NCBI RefSeq assembly: GCF_008831285.2
Contig: NC_045147.1
Coordinates: 21,344,981-21,408,980 of the forward strand
Reading direction: 5' to 3'
Source of the DNA: Nymphaea colorata
Taxonomy: Eukaryota > Streptophyta > Magnoliopsida > Nymphaeales > Nymphaeaceae
DNA: 64,000 nt
Positions 12,063 to 25,425 of this stretch are shown one piece after another. A program made the translations under genes and the position numbers. A model generated the notes under the pieces. It did no database searches, had not been told where the DNA came from, and worked only from the letters and a program-made list of their open reading frames with translations. Position 1 is the first letter of the stretch, and every line of letters begins with the position of its first letter.

Positions 12063-14554
12063 GCCACGGGTTGTGACCAAAGAGGCACGTCGCTGATGCA
12101 AACGGGGTACTGTGTAGTGTCAATTTAAACTGCACCGGAACCCCAGTTCTGGGTCTGGGTCATGAACCGGGTCTACAGTGTTGTCTTATCAGTCAAGTAG
12201 GCAAGCTTTGAGGGGGAAGGCTGGGACGTGGTCATAGTCACACGCTTCTTTTTGTGGACTCTTTACGTGGACTCCACTGCACAACCATAAACCACCGAGC
12301 GACGTTGCGGGCCCGGTTTGAAAGTTCCTCTCCCCCCTTTTAAGGCATGGCCTCCATGTCGCGAGGAGAGAAGTGGGATCCCACTCTTCCTCAACTCAAC
12401 TCTGTTTGGAGAGTTATGGCCAATTTGAGGGTCACACGCAAACACACACAGGCGTGCAGGCGGTAACCTTAGATCCGTAAGAATGATCTTGACTTGAATA
12501 TGCATTTTGTATTAATATGAATTAATATTAAACGATTAAAAAGGACTTGGTATCTTCTTCCACCAAATATATATATATATATATATATATACACTCATGT
12601 CTATATTGAATTACGCTTTGTTTATTTATATATATATATATATTTTGAGCGAGAAATCATACTACTATGTAAATTTAATGTACGTTCGTCCGTTGTTGTT
12701 TAGTGAGAGTAGACGTTCAAGGAGAGGACCACTTAATGGACCCACTTGGCAAAGGACCTGACTTTGTTGCAGTCAGCTTGCTCAGTTAAATGATCATATC
12801 GCTCCTTACGCATTGGACCCACTTAGCAAACGGCTTGATTTTGTTGGGGGCACGATGTCGAGGTAAATGATTGTATCACTCTGTATATGAATGTATCTTC
12901 TTGGAAAACTCATGTGGCCGCACATGCTCAGCCTTGGATGGCAAATTTCTAGACGTGCCACTTGACCGACTCAAAAGAGAAACACTTTGTGAACTCGATT
13001 GCGGTACTGAATTCTATGAACATGGCTGCACAGCTTTTCTTATAATTAGTTTATATAATTCGATGGGTAGAAGCTAGTTTATATAATTACAAAAACAATG
13101 AGAAGAATGAAGTATATATCCAACATTTGCATTGAACTCCCCTATGCATATCCAAATAACCTTGGGGCACCAACTTATGAACCAGTAGGCGGTTGAAAGA
13201 GTCAACCACCTAACATATGCGGCGCCAAATGCCGTTAACCGGAATTCATGGCGATCCCTCGTAATACACACGACACGAAAAGGAAGAAAAAATGATACAA
13301 GCTGATGCCGCTATCGCACAAAGAAACATAAGGACTTTTTTTCCATCTCAAAGCCATTTGCAAGAACCCGAATTCAAGATCGTTCGGTTGACTTTTACAA
13401 TCTCTTGTCCAACGAGTCTTAATTATTTAAAATAAAGTTTCAAAAGTATCTGAGTCCCTTTTCGTTTAGAAGAAAAAAAAATCACTTGTGAAGTCTAAAA
13501 ATCATAGGCAGAGTTTTTAATGCAATTTTGATATTTTTATTATTGAGGAATTAGTAGTTCTACCTTCAACCTAGGTAAAGACATAGCATTCATGAAAATC
13601 GAACTAGAGACATACCTTGTTACATGTTTCTAGCCTGACCAATTACGCTATGCCATGGAGGCTGTCATCGAGGGACTTGGCACCAGTACGTGCCAGTGGT
13701 TTAACCTCTCAACCCAAAATGGCCTTCCATACACCCAAAAAAAAAAAAAATCCAGAACTTCTAACATGGTTTTTTTATGCTTTAACCTAATGCTTCAATG
13801 CTTCAAGTGGACGAAAGTAAATTAAATGGTCCTTGCAGCTGCACCAACCAAATACAACATCTCAATGTCCCACCAAGCAACAATCATGCTTAAAAAGTCT
13901 TCAAAAATTATGATCATGGCCCCCCTTATGACCGATCCTACGTGGCCACCAACTTTCCCGATTAATTTTATAAATCAAGATTAAATTTACATAGAACAAT
14001 CACTAATCCTCCTTGCTACAAACTTTTTATAAAATTAATAAATAAAGAAAAATTGTCGGTTCATCTTCTAGACGGCCAACACGTCGCTATCTAGGAGAAA
14101 AGTAAAGCTAATAGTATAAGATCAACTAGCTATTTTAACAAATAAAAATTTGGTATTTATTCAAATTTCTATTTGTTGAAGTAGTTGATCTTGTATGTAT
14201 ATTGTTAGCTTCATTCTTCATCTCAGGGGTTTTACATTATAAAAATGATGATCGTGAGCACGTCGCGCTAAATTAACGCCACTTGGTTTCTCACCTTGAA
14301 CATGCTTTTTGTTTTTGGGGGCAGCAAAGTCGTTAAAATAAATGAAACTAAAGCTTTAAAATAACGTGAAAAAAGTTAGCAATGTCGTGGGGTTTCGCTA
14401 CGACTTGCTGGTTGAACCAGCAAGCGATTAAAGCGTAAAAGGCCGTCGCTAGTTCTTTACCCAACCCCAACAATTTTGTCCGAGTGGCCGAGGACATGAT
14501 CGTCGTTGATCCAAAAGATTTGGGGTGTCTTCGTATTTTTGGCTTAATCCAAAA

Positions 14555-14953
14555 TATAAAAAAGAGCGAAAAGGAGAAAAGGGAAGACGACGCAGACGCC
14601 GTTCCGCATCAAATACGGACGCAAGAATTGTGCTTCGCCACTCATCTCTCTCTCTCCCTTCCTGTCCGTCGCTCTCCTGCGATCGCTTTCGCTTGCTCTC
14701 CCTTGCTCGCTAAGGTCTCTCTATCAATTCTTCTCAGACTTTTGCAGCAAAAACCCTTAGTTCCGATTTCTGGCCATTAGATCCGGAAGAGAGTCGAATC
14801 GGAAACCGAAGAGTTTCGGATCGATTGCACGATAAGGGAGAAGGAGACGGAAGGGAGGAATCGGTCGGATCTTCGTTCTCCTTTGGTGTTTTTGCTGCTC
14901 GTGCAATGCTGATCTCTTGATCGGCTCTGATTTGTTCCCGGCGTCGTCTCGAG
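14555..14953 (+). promoter_or_regulatory. Promoter and 5' leader exon of the ALA1-like gene
   Basis: A TATAAA at 14555-14560 is followed by a CT-rich leader (CTCTCTCTCCC and similar, about 14645-14720). A good donor follows GAG at 14953 (GAG|GTACTG). The coding ATG lies 1.2 kb further on at 16137, so a leader intron is likely. Its acceptor is not obvious to me. Confidence 0.45.
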
Positions 14954-16136
14954 GTACTGCATTTTCTTAGATTCGCATCTAGATGCTTGATTTTACGGGG
15001 ATTTCGATGGCTGTGCGGTTAATTGTATGCGCGTTTCCGGACTCGGCGTGCTTGATTGCGGTTTCGTTCGTTTTTTCGTGTCGATTTGGGTAGGTTGTTG
15101 TTTTCTTGCCTTGATATTTTTTCTTTTTGTTTTTCTTGGATTTTATTGTGATTCTGACAGATTAGAGATCGGGGAGACCGAATGGAGTTTGGATTGGGAG
15201 TTTGAGAGACTCAGGTGGATCCGTCTTGGTCTGCCTCACCCTCGTTCGTCCGGTGCTTTTGTTTCCTTTTTTGCGTTCTTGGGCGAAAAAGCAGGATGTG
15301 GAGATGTTGATTATCACTTGCGTTACTGAGTCACCAGCATTGAATGAAACGCATCGAGCATGTAGACAGAGTTAAGTGATACCTGAGCCTTTTCTTTTCT
15401 CTGCACCCTTGGTGTTATGGTTTTCTTCTGAAGCAATTCTTCTCTCCTGGCGCTTCGTGTCCCGCATATATTTATTTCTCCCCAAGACAGTCCAGGGTTT
15501 AGCGATAAGTATGCTTAACGATATGTTTTGGCGATGTTTTATGGTTAAGGGGTCCTGGAAGGTATTGGCTACTGGACAATCCTGTGTTATATTTGCTTAT
15601 ATTCAGTAGTCAGCCGACTGAAGTCAGGGAGCTAGTAAATCTGTGGAAATTAGCTACTATTTCTTATTTTAGCAAAAGTGCATGATACAGATTAGTAGTT
15701 CCTCTTCGTGAAACAGATTTTGTATGCCATCGTTGAAATCCATATTTGCGTGCCAGCTCAAAGGGGAACTCTTGTTTCCTGATTCGTTGTATCTGAAAGA
15801 GTAGGAGATCGGATATCTTTTTTCAGAGAAGCAGCGCCAAGACACTCATATACTGTACATATCTACTTTACTGGAAGAGCTGATAGGTTTTCAAATTGGT
15901 GTTATCTGTGAGGAGCTCTTTGAGAAGTTAATATGGTAGACTAGATGGAATGGCTTGGTATCTCCTCGCAAAGGAACATGAAATTCCCTTGGCTAATGCA
16001 TTTTGGCCAAGGACCGAAGGAGAAGAGATTCACTGGGGGCCTCCTATCTTCATAAAATTTAGAAACCCACTAGCTCTTTTGCTCCAAATGATCTGCATTA
16101 TTTGTTCATTGAGTTCTTGCATTAAATTTAAATATT

Positions 16137-19100
16137 ATGACTTCCAACCAGCCATTGTTATGCTCAAAAGGAAGTGCTGAAGTATCTTCTAATGGATCTT
16201 CTCCTCCGCTAAGACGTGGTTCATTCAGCTGCCTCTGTCACACTGCTTCTCATTCATCTTCCCACTTTAATTCTTCAGCTTCTGATTTTGAAGACACACA
16301 CAGTAATTTTGCTGATTCAGTTGTGTCTGGGTCAAGGTTCCAATCAGCAGACTCTCAGTACTTTCAGGGTATTTTTGAGTGCCCTTCACAAAAGATGGTC
16401 ACAGAACCAAATAAATTGCTGGATGTTGTCAACAAAAGTTCCCTTGAGATATCTGGGCCTGCAGTGTACATTTCACATGAGAAAAGATCTTCTGTTTCAG
16501 GTATCGAAAAGTCAATATCTCAAAGGACCCGCCATAGAAGTTTGGAAGCAAATGAATTTCTATCTTCAGAAGAGAATTCAAGATTGATATATATCAATGA
16601 TCCAAGGAGGACAAATGACAAGTATGAATTCACTGGGAATGAGATCCGGACCAGTAAATACACTGTAATCACCTTTTTACCAAAGAATCTGTTTATTCAG
16701 TTTCATCGGTTGGCATATCTATACTTTTTAGCAATTGCTGCTTTGAACCAGCTTCCACCCCTTGCTGTGTTTGGTAGGACGGTGTCTCTCTTTCCACTTC
16801 TCTTTGTTCTATTTGTTACGGCGATCAAAGATGGATACGAAGATTGGAGAAGGCACCGTTCTGACAGAAAAGAGAATAACAGAGAGGCTGAAGTACTTCA
16901 AGGTGGTTCTTTTCATCATGAGAAGTGGAAAAAGATAAGGGCTGGTGAAGTCTTGAGGATCCATGAAGATGACACTATCCCATGTGACATGGTGCTTTTG
17001 AAAACAAGTGATCCAAGTGGCATTGCTTATGTTCAGACAATGAACCTCGATGGGGAGTCGAACCTAAAGACCAGATATGCAAGGCAGGAAACCACAATGA
17101 TGGATTTTGAATCTGATGCAGTATTTGGACTCATTAGATGTGAACAACCAAACAGAAATATTTATGAATTCACAGCTGCTATGGAACTTGAAGGACAGAA
17201 AATTCCACTGGGACAGTCTAACATAGTTCTGCGAGGTTGTCAGCTCAAGAATACAAAGTCGATTGTCGGTGTAGTTGTCTATGCTGGTCAAGAAACCAAA
17301 GCGATGTTGAATAGTGCAATTTCACCATCAAAAAGGAGCAAACTGGAAGGTTACATGAACAGAGAAACATTGTGGTTATCTGTATTCCTTTTCGTCATGT
17401 GTGCTGTAGTGGCTATTGGAATGGGTCTTTGGTTGAAAAATCACAAGAATGAGCTTGATACAGTGCCTTATTACAGGAGAAGATACTTCACAAATGGAGC
17501 TAATAATGGAAAAAATTACAACTATTATGGCCTTCCCTTGGAGACATTCTTTTCCTTTCTAAGTTCTGTCATTGTTTTCCAGATTATGATACCAATATCC
17601 CTTTATATATCTATGGAGCTGGTACGTCTTGGGCAGTCATATTTTATGATTGGAGATAGAAGGATGTATGATGATAATTCAGACTCTAGGTTTCAATGCA
17701 GATCATTGAACATTAACGAGGACTTAGGTCAGGTACGGTACATTTTTTCTGATAAGACAGGAACTTTGACTGAGAACAAGATGGAGTTCTGCAAGGCTAG
17801 CATATGCGGGAAGAGCTACAGTGGTGGCACTTATGTGATGGATCGTTCAGCTCATGATACTTCAGACACTCATTTGGACAAGATAGTCATCTCAGGTATT
17901 TTGATTGCCCGAAGAGTGAAGACGTTAACACTGCTCCAATTTTGTACAATTTACCATGAACGAAAAATTTATTTTTTTCTTTTAGATCTTATAGATCTTA
18001 AATTAAGAATTAAGATGCATCCAGCTTATGAGATTGTTATTATTTATGCTTTATATTTTTCCATATTTTATGCTTTCCATTTTTCCATATTTTATGCTTT
18101 CTATTTTTCCATAATCATTCTTCTTTTCGTTTGCTGAACACATTGGCAATGGCAACCCACTGTTCTGGGATGCTGTTGCTGAGGCTCAGCCACTCTTGAG
18201 TGTGGAGTTTCCATCTTCCACTGACCAGGCATAACATGTGCTTCCATATAACAAAACTGGTTCACATCGATGGAATTGAGAGTATAAAATTTGTTTGTGG
18301 AATCACATGAGGAATGGGAAGTGGTGATTGGGGCCTTCAATAACACCCTTTGGTTGTTTGTACTTTGTGCAGCATATTAAATGTTGCTAGTTTTGCATTA
18401 AGATCTGATTTATGTTATAACTTCTCCGTGGCATGTTCTGCTCATTTTTCACAAGCAAGCAGTTAATATTAAAGGTGCCTTTGTGCCATTTTGCTAATGA
18501 GCCGAAACCTTGTTTATCAGTGTTTAAAACTTTAAAATGTATCGGCTTTCAAACTTGTTGCTGCCTTATGCTTTGAAATAGATGAGTTCAAATTTTGTAA
18601 AACATGGACCTGTTGGGCAGGTGCTTTTCTGCCTGTATAGCTGAATATAGTGGAAGATTTCGTCCTTTGAGAATGAAACTTGGACTTGGGCTATAAGTTG
18701 GCAGAAAATATTCTAGGATGTTGAAACTGCAGGTTGGCTGGTTTTCTTGAAGCTTTGACAATTATGTATCTATGTTTCCTTATTGTTGTAACTTGTAAGG
18801 ATACATAGCTTAAAAAATGTGCCTTCTTTTTTCTGCAGAAAAACGGATACCCTGTAGATTCAATCTAGTGGGATCTCTTTGGCAGCTATTGTTGATGCTT
18901 GCTAGCTAATTTTTAAATTTTTTAGGGATAATTGGTGATAACAACTCATTCAAGTCTTGTTTGTTACTCCCATTAATAGATATCTCTCTCCTTGCTTGCT
19001 GACAAAACAACCTTAAGCACAGTAGTTGCTTTTATGGGATGGCCCAATAATATTTATTATATAAGGTTTGATATTTTTCAACAGATTTTAGTAAATGGAG

Positions 19101-22100
19101 AACTTAATAGAATCCAAATTGAGAAATTGATAAAATCTTCTATTCTTATTTGTAATAAACTTTTACATTTCTTGACCTCCAATAAGATCCATCTCCAGCT
19201 AGAAACTTAAAATGACAACTGGCAAACATGACCTGTTATATCATATTGTTAACGGTATGTATGCATTATTGTGACCAATGCAGATTCATATGCACTTTGG
19301 GACTAATAAGAAGTAGTGTTCCATTTTCTCTCCTTAGTACCAACTTGTGTTTCTACTATTCATAGCAAAAGCAAAAAACATCACCATTTGTTGGACGTGG
19401 TTCAGGGTGTCTTCCATCCATGTATTAACTTGATCAGAAATAAGCTTCATGTATCTCCGTTTAAACTAGACACATATTAAAAATGGACTCCAGCTAATTG
19501 TAGTGGTTAGCCAGATTAGTGGCACTAAAAACGAAACAATGGAGATGACCATCATTAAGATATGCAGACTTACAGTTTTGGCCATGGGGTTGTAGGTCCT
19601 AGAAATGCAAAGGCATTTTAGATGGTGGAGATTGAGCATTTGTTGGTTGTTGAATTTGCAGGTGGATAGAATTGTGAAGATGGTATTTACTTATCAGACC
19701 ACAGTTGTAAGACTTTTCTATGACCTGATGATATAGTTGGTGAGCTCCTATTGGAGGGTGAAACTGTTTCTTGTAAACTGTGCTCAGCCAATGGCTGCTT
19801 CTAGGAACATGTGATATACATGTGATTGTAGCTTATGTTGTCTTGTAGTACACATGCCCACTTATATGCTTATATAACCATGATGTGGAAGCACAAATCG
19901 ACAAAATTAGCTGTTGAAACTTGAAAGGAGAACTAATGGTGCTCCAATAGCTGCAAATATTATGTGCTTATATACGCCAACTTTAAGAATATGCACATGA
20001 ATATTATATATTTTTGAAGCTTTTACTTAGCGGCTTGGCAATGGTGTTGATATGTGGATTATTTTATATGCTTTGTCGAACAGAAGCCAAAGAAAGACAC
20101 AGATGGAAAACCAAGGCAGAAATCAAGATTGATGCTGAACTTGTCTCACTATTACAGAAAGGTTTAGTTGGAGAGGAGCGGAAGGCTGCACATGAGTATT
20201 TTCTGACTCTGGCCGCTTGCAATACAGTAATACCTATCATAACCCAAAATGCAGCTTCTGAAAATGGTGCTTCCGTTGTTGATGAAGTGGTTGATTATCA
20301 AGGGGAGTCTCCTGATGAGCAAGCTCTGGTTTCTGCTGCTTGTGCTTATGGATACACCCTTATTGAACGCACATCTGGGCACCTAGTCATTGATATCCAT
20401 GGTGAAAGACTAAGGTGGGCATTTTCTCATTAACCAACACTTTATGTCTCTTTATTTGTTCTTTATCTATTATCATTGACTTTTTTCCTATCTGTTTTGT
20501 GAATAGGTTGGATGTACTGGGCTTGCATGAATTTGATAGTATACGCAAAAGAATGTCTGTCATTGTGAGGTTTCCTGATAACTCTGTGAAGGTTCTCGTA
20601 AAAGGTGCTGATAATTCCATTCTCAGCATTCTTGCTAAATCTTCTGATAGGACTGGTTCCAATGGAGCTCTTTGCAGTGGTATTAGAAATGCCACTCAGA
20701 ACCACTTGAATGAATACTCGTTACAGGGCCTGCGGACACTTGTAATCGCAGCAAAGGATATCACTGAGTTAGAACTAGATGAGTGGCAGTGCAGTTATGC
20801 AGAGGCAAGCACTTCGCTCAATGATAGACCAGCAAAACTCCGTCAGACAGCAGCTCTAATTGAGAGTAATTTAAATCTTCTTGGGGCAACTGGAATTGAA
20901 GACAAACTACAGGAAGGTGTCCCAGAAACCATAGAATCGCTTAGGCAAGCAGGGATCAGGGTTTGGGTTCTCACAGGTGATAAGCAAGAGACTGCAATTT
21001 CTATTGGCCTTTCGTGCAAGCTTCTGACACATGACATGCAGCAGATTATTATCAATGGGACTTCAGAAGAAGAATGTAAAAACCTTTTGGCAGATGCAAA
21101 AACCAAATACAGAATCAAAACTGCAGGTTGGGCGAAAGATGTCAACAGGAACAGGAGTATCCATGGTGATCATCTGGTTACGCATGATGGTAGTGTCTCT
21201 TCTAGCATTGGCATTGTTGAAAACGAATTTCAGTCTTCTAGATTTAGTAAATCAATTAAAGATCTTCCTGAGGAGCAATCTAGGAGAGTAGCAGCCACGA
21301 AGAGGTCCTCACTGGCACTCATAATTGATGGTACTAGTCTTGTTCACATACTAGCAAAGGACCTTGAAAATGAGGTTTGTCTTTCTTTCTTCAATGCTTG
21401 TTTGCATCTGAAAAAATATATGATGGTAAATTTGTCATTTTATTTCAACATACCTTTCAATCCCACATTGTAGTTGTGGTAGTTGACTTGCTTACACTAG
21501 TTGGTGCTGGTGTTCCTGTGTACTGCACTCACCCTTCTTGGAGGCACACATTCTGTCCATATTTATATTTATCATTTAAAATCTGTCATTCAGTAATTAA
21601 ATCAAATTTGGAAAACCATTTTGGCAAGAAGATTTAGAGAGGTGTGGTTGCCGAAGTAGGTCTCACTTTAGTATTCTGAATTTATGGGACCTGTTTGAGG
21701 TGAATGTTCATGAACTAGAGTATTGTCAATTGGTACATCTTTTGTCTACCTGAATATCTGATTTCTGTAATTTGTCTGTCATTCTGATAATTTGTTCCTA
21801 TCTGCAGCTTTTTGACTTGGCCATTTCCTGTGAAGTAGTGGTTTGCTGTCGTGTTGCTCCTCTACAAAAGGCTGGGGTTGTTGATCTAATTAAGAGTAGG
21901 ACCAATGATTTGACACTGGCTATAGGTGATGGTATGTAGCTTGTAAAATGTATCTCCACTGCTGATGAATTTTTAAGTTCATCTGTTTCCTGCATGGACT
22001 TGTTCATTTTTCTGGGTGTCCTTGCATTGACAAATGCTTGCGTCCCTTCTGAGTTCTGAGGAATGAAACAGCTGGGTTCAGGAACGCTGGCAATATAGTG

Positions 22101-22974
22101 GTGGACTGATTCTTTCCTCCTCAGATTAGTCTTGATTCAGTTGATTGCTGATGTGTGCATGATTTGCAGTGTTATCTTACAGTGACTGTGTCAAAGTGTT
22201 CATTGATTCTTGTGGAAAAAAAATTTCATTGTCCAACCTTAGAGAGTTACCCTCATTCATCTATGGTCACTTGCAGGGGCAAATGATGTTTCAATGATCC
22301 AAATGGCTGATGTTGGAGTTGGGATATCTGGTCAGGAGGGGCGCCAAGCAGTTATGGCATCAGATTTTGCAATGGGGCAATTCAGATTCTTGAAAAGGTT
22401 ATTGCTAGTTCATGGGCATTGGAATTATCAGCGTGTTGGCTATTTGGTTTTATACAATTTCTACAGAAATGCTGTGTTTGTCTTGATGCTTTTCTGGTAA
22501 GTTATTTTTCCCTATGACATATCTACTGGAAATCATTTGATTATCAGTTTCTTTTGATATGTTGTGTTTCTGGAACCAGAACCTTTACAAATTCGAAATG
22601 TTATATTTTCTGTAAATAACCTAAGTATGGTTGGACTAGCTCCGTTAGGTGTATGCTAGCTTGATGAAAGCCATATCCTTTGTTCTAGGGAATAGCATTT
22701 ATTAGTGACTTGTATGTTTGTAAATAAAGGTGCTCCTCAATGTGTGTCCTTAGAAATGCTCTCTGTAATATACTTGTGCCTAAAATTCTTCTAGAATTCC
22801 TCTTTTAATACCTTTTAATAAATATATATTTTTTATAGGACTTCTCTTTATGAATTCTTCAGGAAAATTATAACAAGTATCACTATTACAAGCCATAGCC
22901 TCTTCTCCATTTTAAGTTCTATTGTAGAGCAGGGTAGATTGTAGGGTTGGTGCAATTGGGATCTGTGCTTGGAG

Positions 22975-23007
<33 letters not shown>

Positions 23008-24538
23008 TGTGTGTTATCGAGTATGGGGCAATATATCACCATGGCTGCTTCCTATCAATCTGAAGTTGCACCGTCCCATTTTTTCTGAGGTCATTAAAGA
23101 AGATGAGGATTAGTTACTTTCTTAGGATCTCTTGGTAGTTTCATGCGAGAGATCAATTTGTAGATTTATTCAAGTGAGTACCATTAGATCCTTCAGCTTT
23201 AGTGTTAGTCAAACCTTTTCACAATGAATTAAACCTTTGACATCCCAAAAAGTTTTCATGATCAAGAAGTCTGGGGAGCATATTGGGAACATTAGTTTTT
23301 TGAAGTGAAATGTTGAAGCTATACACACTGACAATTCAAAAATACTACAAAAATGAAATTTACTGCAGTGTTAAGTAGGAAAAGTGTTCTGTCATATTTT
23401 TTTCTTTGATTAAAACTGAATGATTACTGTATCTGCTTCCAGTGTGGCTTCAAGAGATCCAGTGAACTCTTAAAATTCTACTTAGATAAAGTCATCCCCT
23501 ATCCTGGAAAGGTAGGCATTAGATCGCCTCATTCATTGAGAATCTGAGATACTTTCTTTGCTCCTCTTTGACCTCTTCTACATGCTTGATCATTGCATAT
23601 GGTATTTCATGAATAATACTTTGTCTATCTATTTTTCAATTCACAGAGAGTTCTGTATGAGGGTTTACAGACTGGTGTTTCTGAATTTGTGCTAATAACT
23701 CAGGTCTCTTTTTTGGCATATCCAGTGCAGTAACCTGTACTCCATTTTATTTGTAGGTATATCTTGTATACGGCATTTTCAACTACTTCTGCATTGACAG
23801 ATTGGAGCAGCGTCTTCTATTCTGTCATATATACCTCTGTGCCCACAATAATTGTTGGCATTTTTGACAAGAACTTGAGTCACAAGACGCTGCTTGAGTA
23901 TCCAAAACTTTACAGGGCTGGGCATAGACAAGAGAGCTACAATTCACGTCTTTTCTGGCTCACGATGATTGATACGGTTTGGCAAAGTCTTGTTCTTTTC
24001 TACGTTCCATTTTTGGTTTACAGATTCGGGCCAATTGACATTTGGAGTATTGGAAGCCTGTGGACGATTGCAGTTGTTGTTCTTGTGAATGTTCACTTGG
24101 CTATGGACATACATCGATGGGTATTCCTTACCCACGCTGCTACCTGGGGCTCCATACTCATCACATATGTTTGTCTGGTGATCCTGGACTCATTTCCCAG
24201 CTTTCCTAATTACTGGTCAGTGTCATAATTTTAGCCTTAGAGGATATATCCGAAACTTATTACTGACTCTAGATACTGGTGCCCACAACAAACTCCTGTT
24301 TATTTGATCTGCCTAAAATTTTGCTTATCCTTACAGGACGATCTACCATCTTGTGAAGTCACCAACCTACTGGTTAACCATTTTGTTGATAACGATTCTG
24401 GCTCTGCTTCCACGGTTTCTTCTGAAAATCCTCAAGCAGACATTTTGGCCGTCAGATATCCAGATTGCCCGTGAAGCTGAAAAATTCAGAAAGCCACCAT
24501 ACTATGTGGCTGAGTCGGAGTCAAGACAACCAGCTTGA
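16137..24538 (+). CDS. ALA1: ALA1-like P4-type phospholipid-transporting ATPase (7 exons)
   Basis: P4-ATPases flip phospholipids to the cytosolic leaflet, usually with an ALIS/CDC50 beta subunit. Exons 16137-17895, 20084-20414, 20507-21374, 21808-21931, 22277-22496, 23757-24215 and 24337-24538 join in phase with GT-AG introns and give 1320 residues. Landmarks: RLIYINDP and FTGNEI entry motif, actuator loop DGES (about 305-308), PISL in membrane segment 4 (about 486-489), phosphorylation site DKTGT (D539), nucleotide-domain [12 protein letters not shown], and the hinge GDGANDVSM split by intron 4. About ten membrane segments are expected. Sequence runs closely with Arabidopsis ALA1 ([21 protein letters not shown]), but a Ser-rich N-terminal extension of roughly 150 residues makes it longer than the 1158-residue Arabidopsis protein. 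Intron 1 is 2.2 kb. The gene converges on the TMEM87-like gene. The class is certain; exact orthology to ALA1 is probable. Confidence 0.95.
18045..18113. repeat. 24-bp tandem repeat, three copies, in ALA1-like intron 1
   Basis: Three nearly identical 24-base units start at 18045, 18069 and 18093, each beginning TATGCTTT and containing TTTTTCCATA. They lie just inside intron 1, about 150 bases past the donor. Confidence 0.7.
22975..23014. repeat. (TG)n microsatellite in ALA1-like intron 5
   Basis: About 20 TG/GT units with one interruption (GAGT) lie in the intron between 22496 and 23757. Confidence 0.9.
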
Positions 24539-25267
24539 TATATACTGCTGCTGCACTGAGACAGTGAAACACGACTCCTGTGTCATCTCTATCGACTCAG
24601 TGGTCACTGGTCAGACGGCTCTCCTGCCGGTCGGGAAGTTGTGGATAGACGTAAGTAAATTATACACTTTTTTAGCACATATTTACACGTGTTCTTTGTG
24701 GAAAAAAAATTACACTAAGCAAAATATTTACGGAAAGGGTTTGCTCCTGGGAGAACGGAAATTGATTTCCAGCTCCCATGTAATCAAGAATTGTATCATA
24801 ATAGAAAATGTTGGATTTTCTGGCTAATCTCACATCCTTCATTGGAAAGGTTGCGCGATTTACATTTTCTTCTCCTCACTGTCGTCCGATGTGCGACTGC
24901 AGCATTTTTTGGTGAGGTTGTTTTTTCGAATTGTTCAAGTGTGAGGGCTTGTGTAGACAATGAAGCTTTGAGATATTGACTATAATGAATCTCAAAATGA
25001 TGTCCATGCTTCCACCGGCCATTGGCCACTGAACTTTTGTTCGCAAGTGGCTGCAATTTAAAGGTGATTTTTTTCAAACAATTTGCAAAAACATTGCATA
25101 TTTTCTTTGTAAGGACCAAGGGTCTCTTTTTCAAGTACTTGTAAAGCTTGCGGAAGTTCGAGAAAAGTACATGTTTTAATAGGCGAGAAAGCTTATAAAG
25201 ATGCCAGCGTTTTTAATTTTAATATCTGCATAGTCTTGCAGGTACAGCAAAGTTTCCGGTCCTTGCA

Positions 25268-25425
25268 GATGATTCTATGCTTTTGACAGGAGAGCCCATT
25301 CAGAGAAGAGCCATGGTCATCTGCTAAAAAGATTGTATAGATCAAGATGATCCTATGCTTTTGACAGGTGGGATCACATTCAGAGAACAGCCATGGTTAT
25401 CTGCTAAAAAGAGTGTATAAATCAA
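25268..25425. repeat. 78/80-bp tandem duplication downstream of the ALA1-like gene
   Basis: Copy 1 (25268-25345) and copy 2 (25346-25425) both begin GATGAT(T/C)CTATGCTTTTGAC, both contain CAGAGAA(G/C)AGCCATGGT, and both end GTATA(G/A)ATCAA. They differ at a modest number of positions, so the duplication is not brand new. No reading frame of interest runs through both copies. Confidence 0.8.

Larger units (their letters stand above)
8430..14480. other. Gene-poor region between TFIIS and the flippase gene
   Basis: About 6 kb of AT-rich DNA separates the divergent TFIIS and ALA1-like genes. I see no frame with plausible protein content. It holds a repeat rich in ACTCGA-type words at 10440-10720, a stretch with CGTATCGG-type words at about 11565-11755, the miniature element at 11882-12062, and (AT)n runs at about 12568-12591 and 12628-12642. 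Text near 13560-13660 has a CATTCATGAAAAT string also found near 63487, suggesting a further dispersed repeat. Confidence 0.55.

Noticed and set aside
14484-15609. Several open frames upstream of the ALA1-like gene
   Set aside because: They fall in the leader exon and likely leader intron, with no homology-like content.
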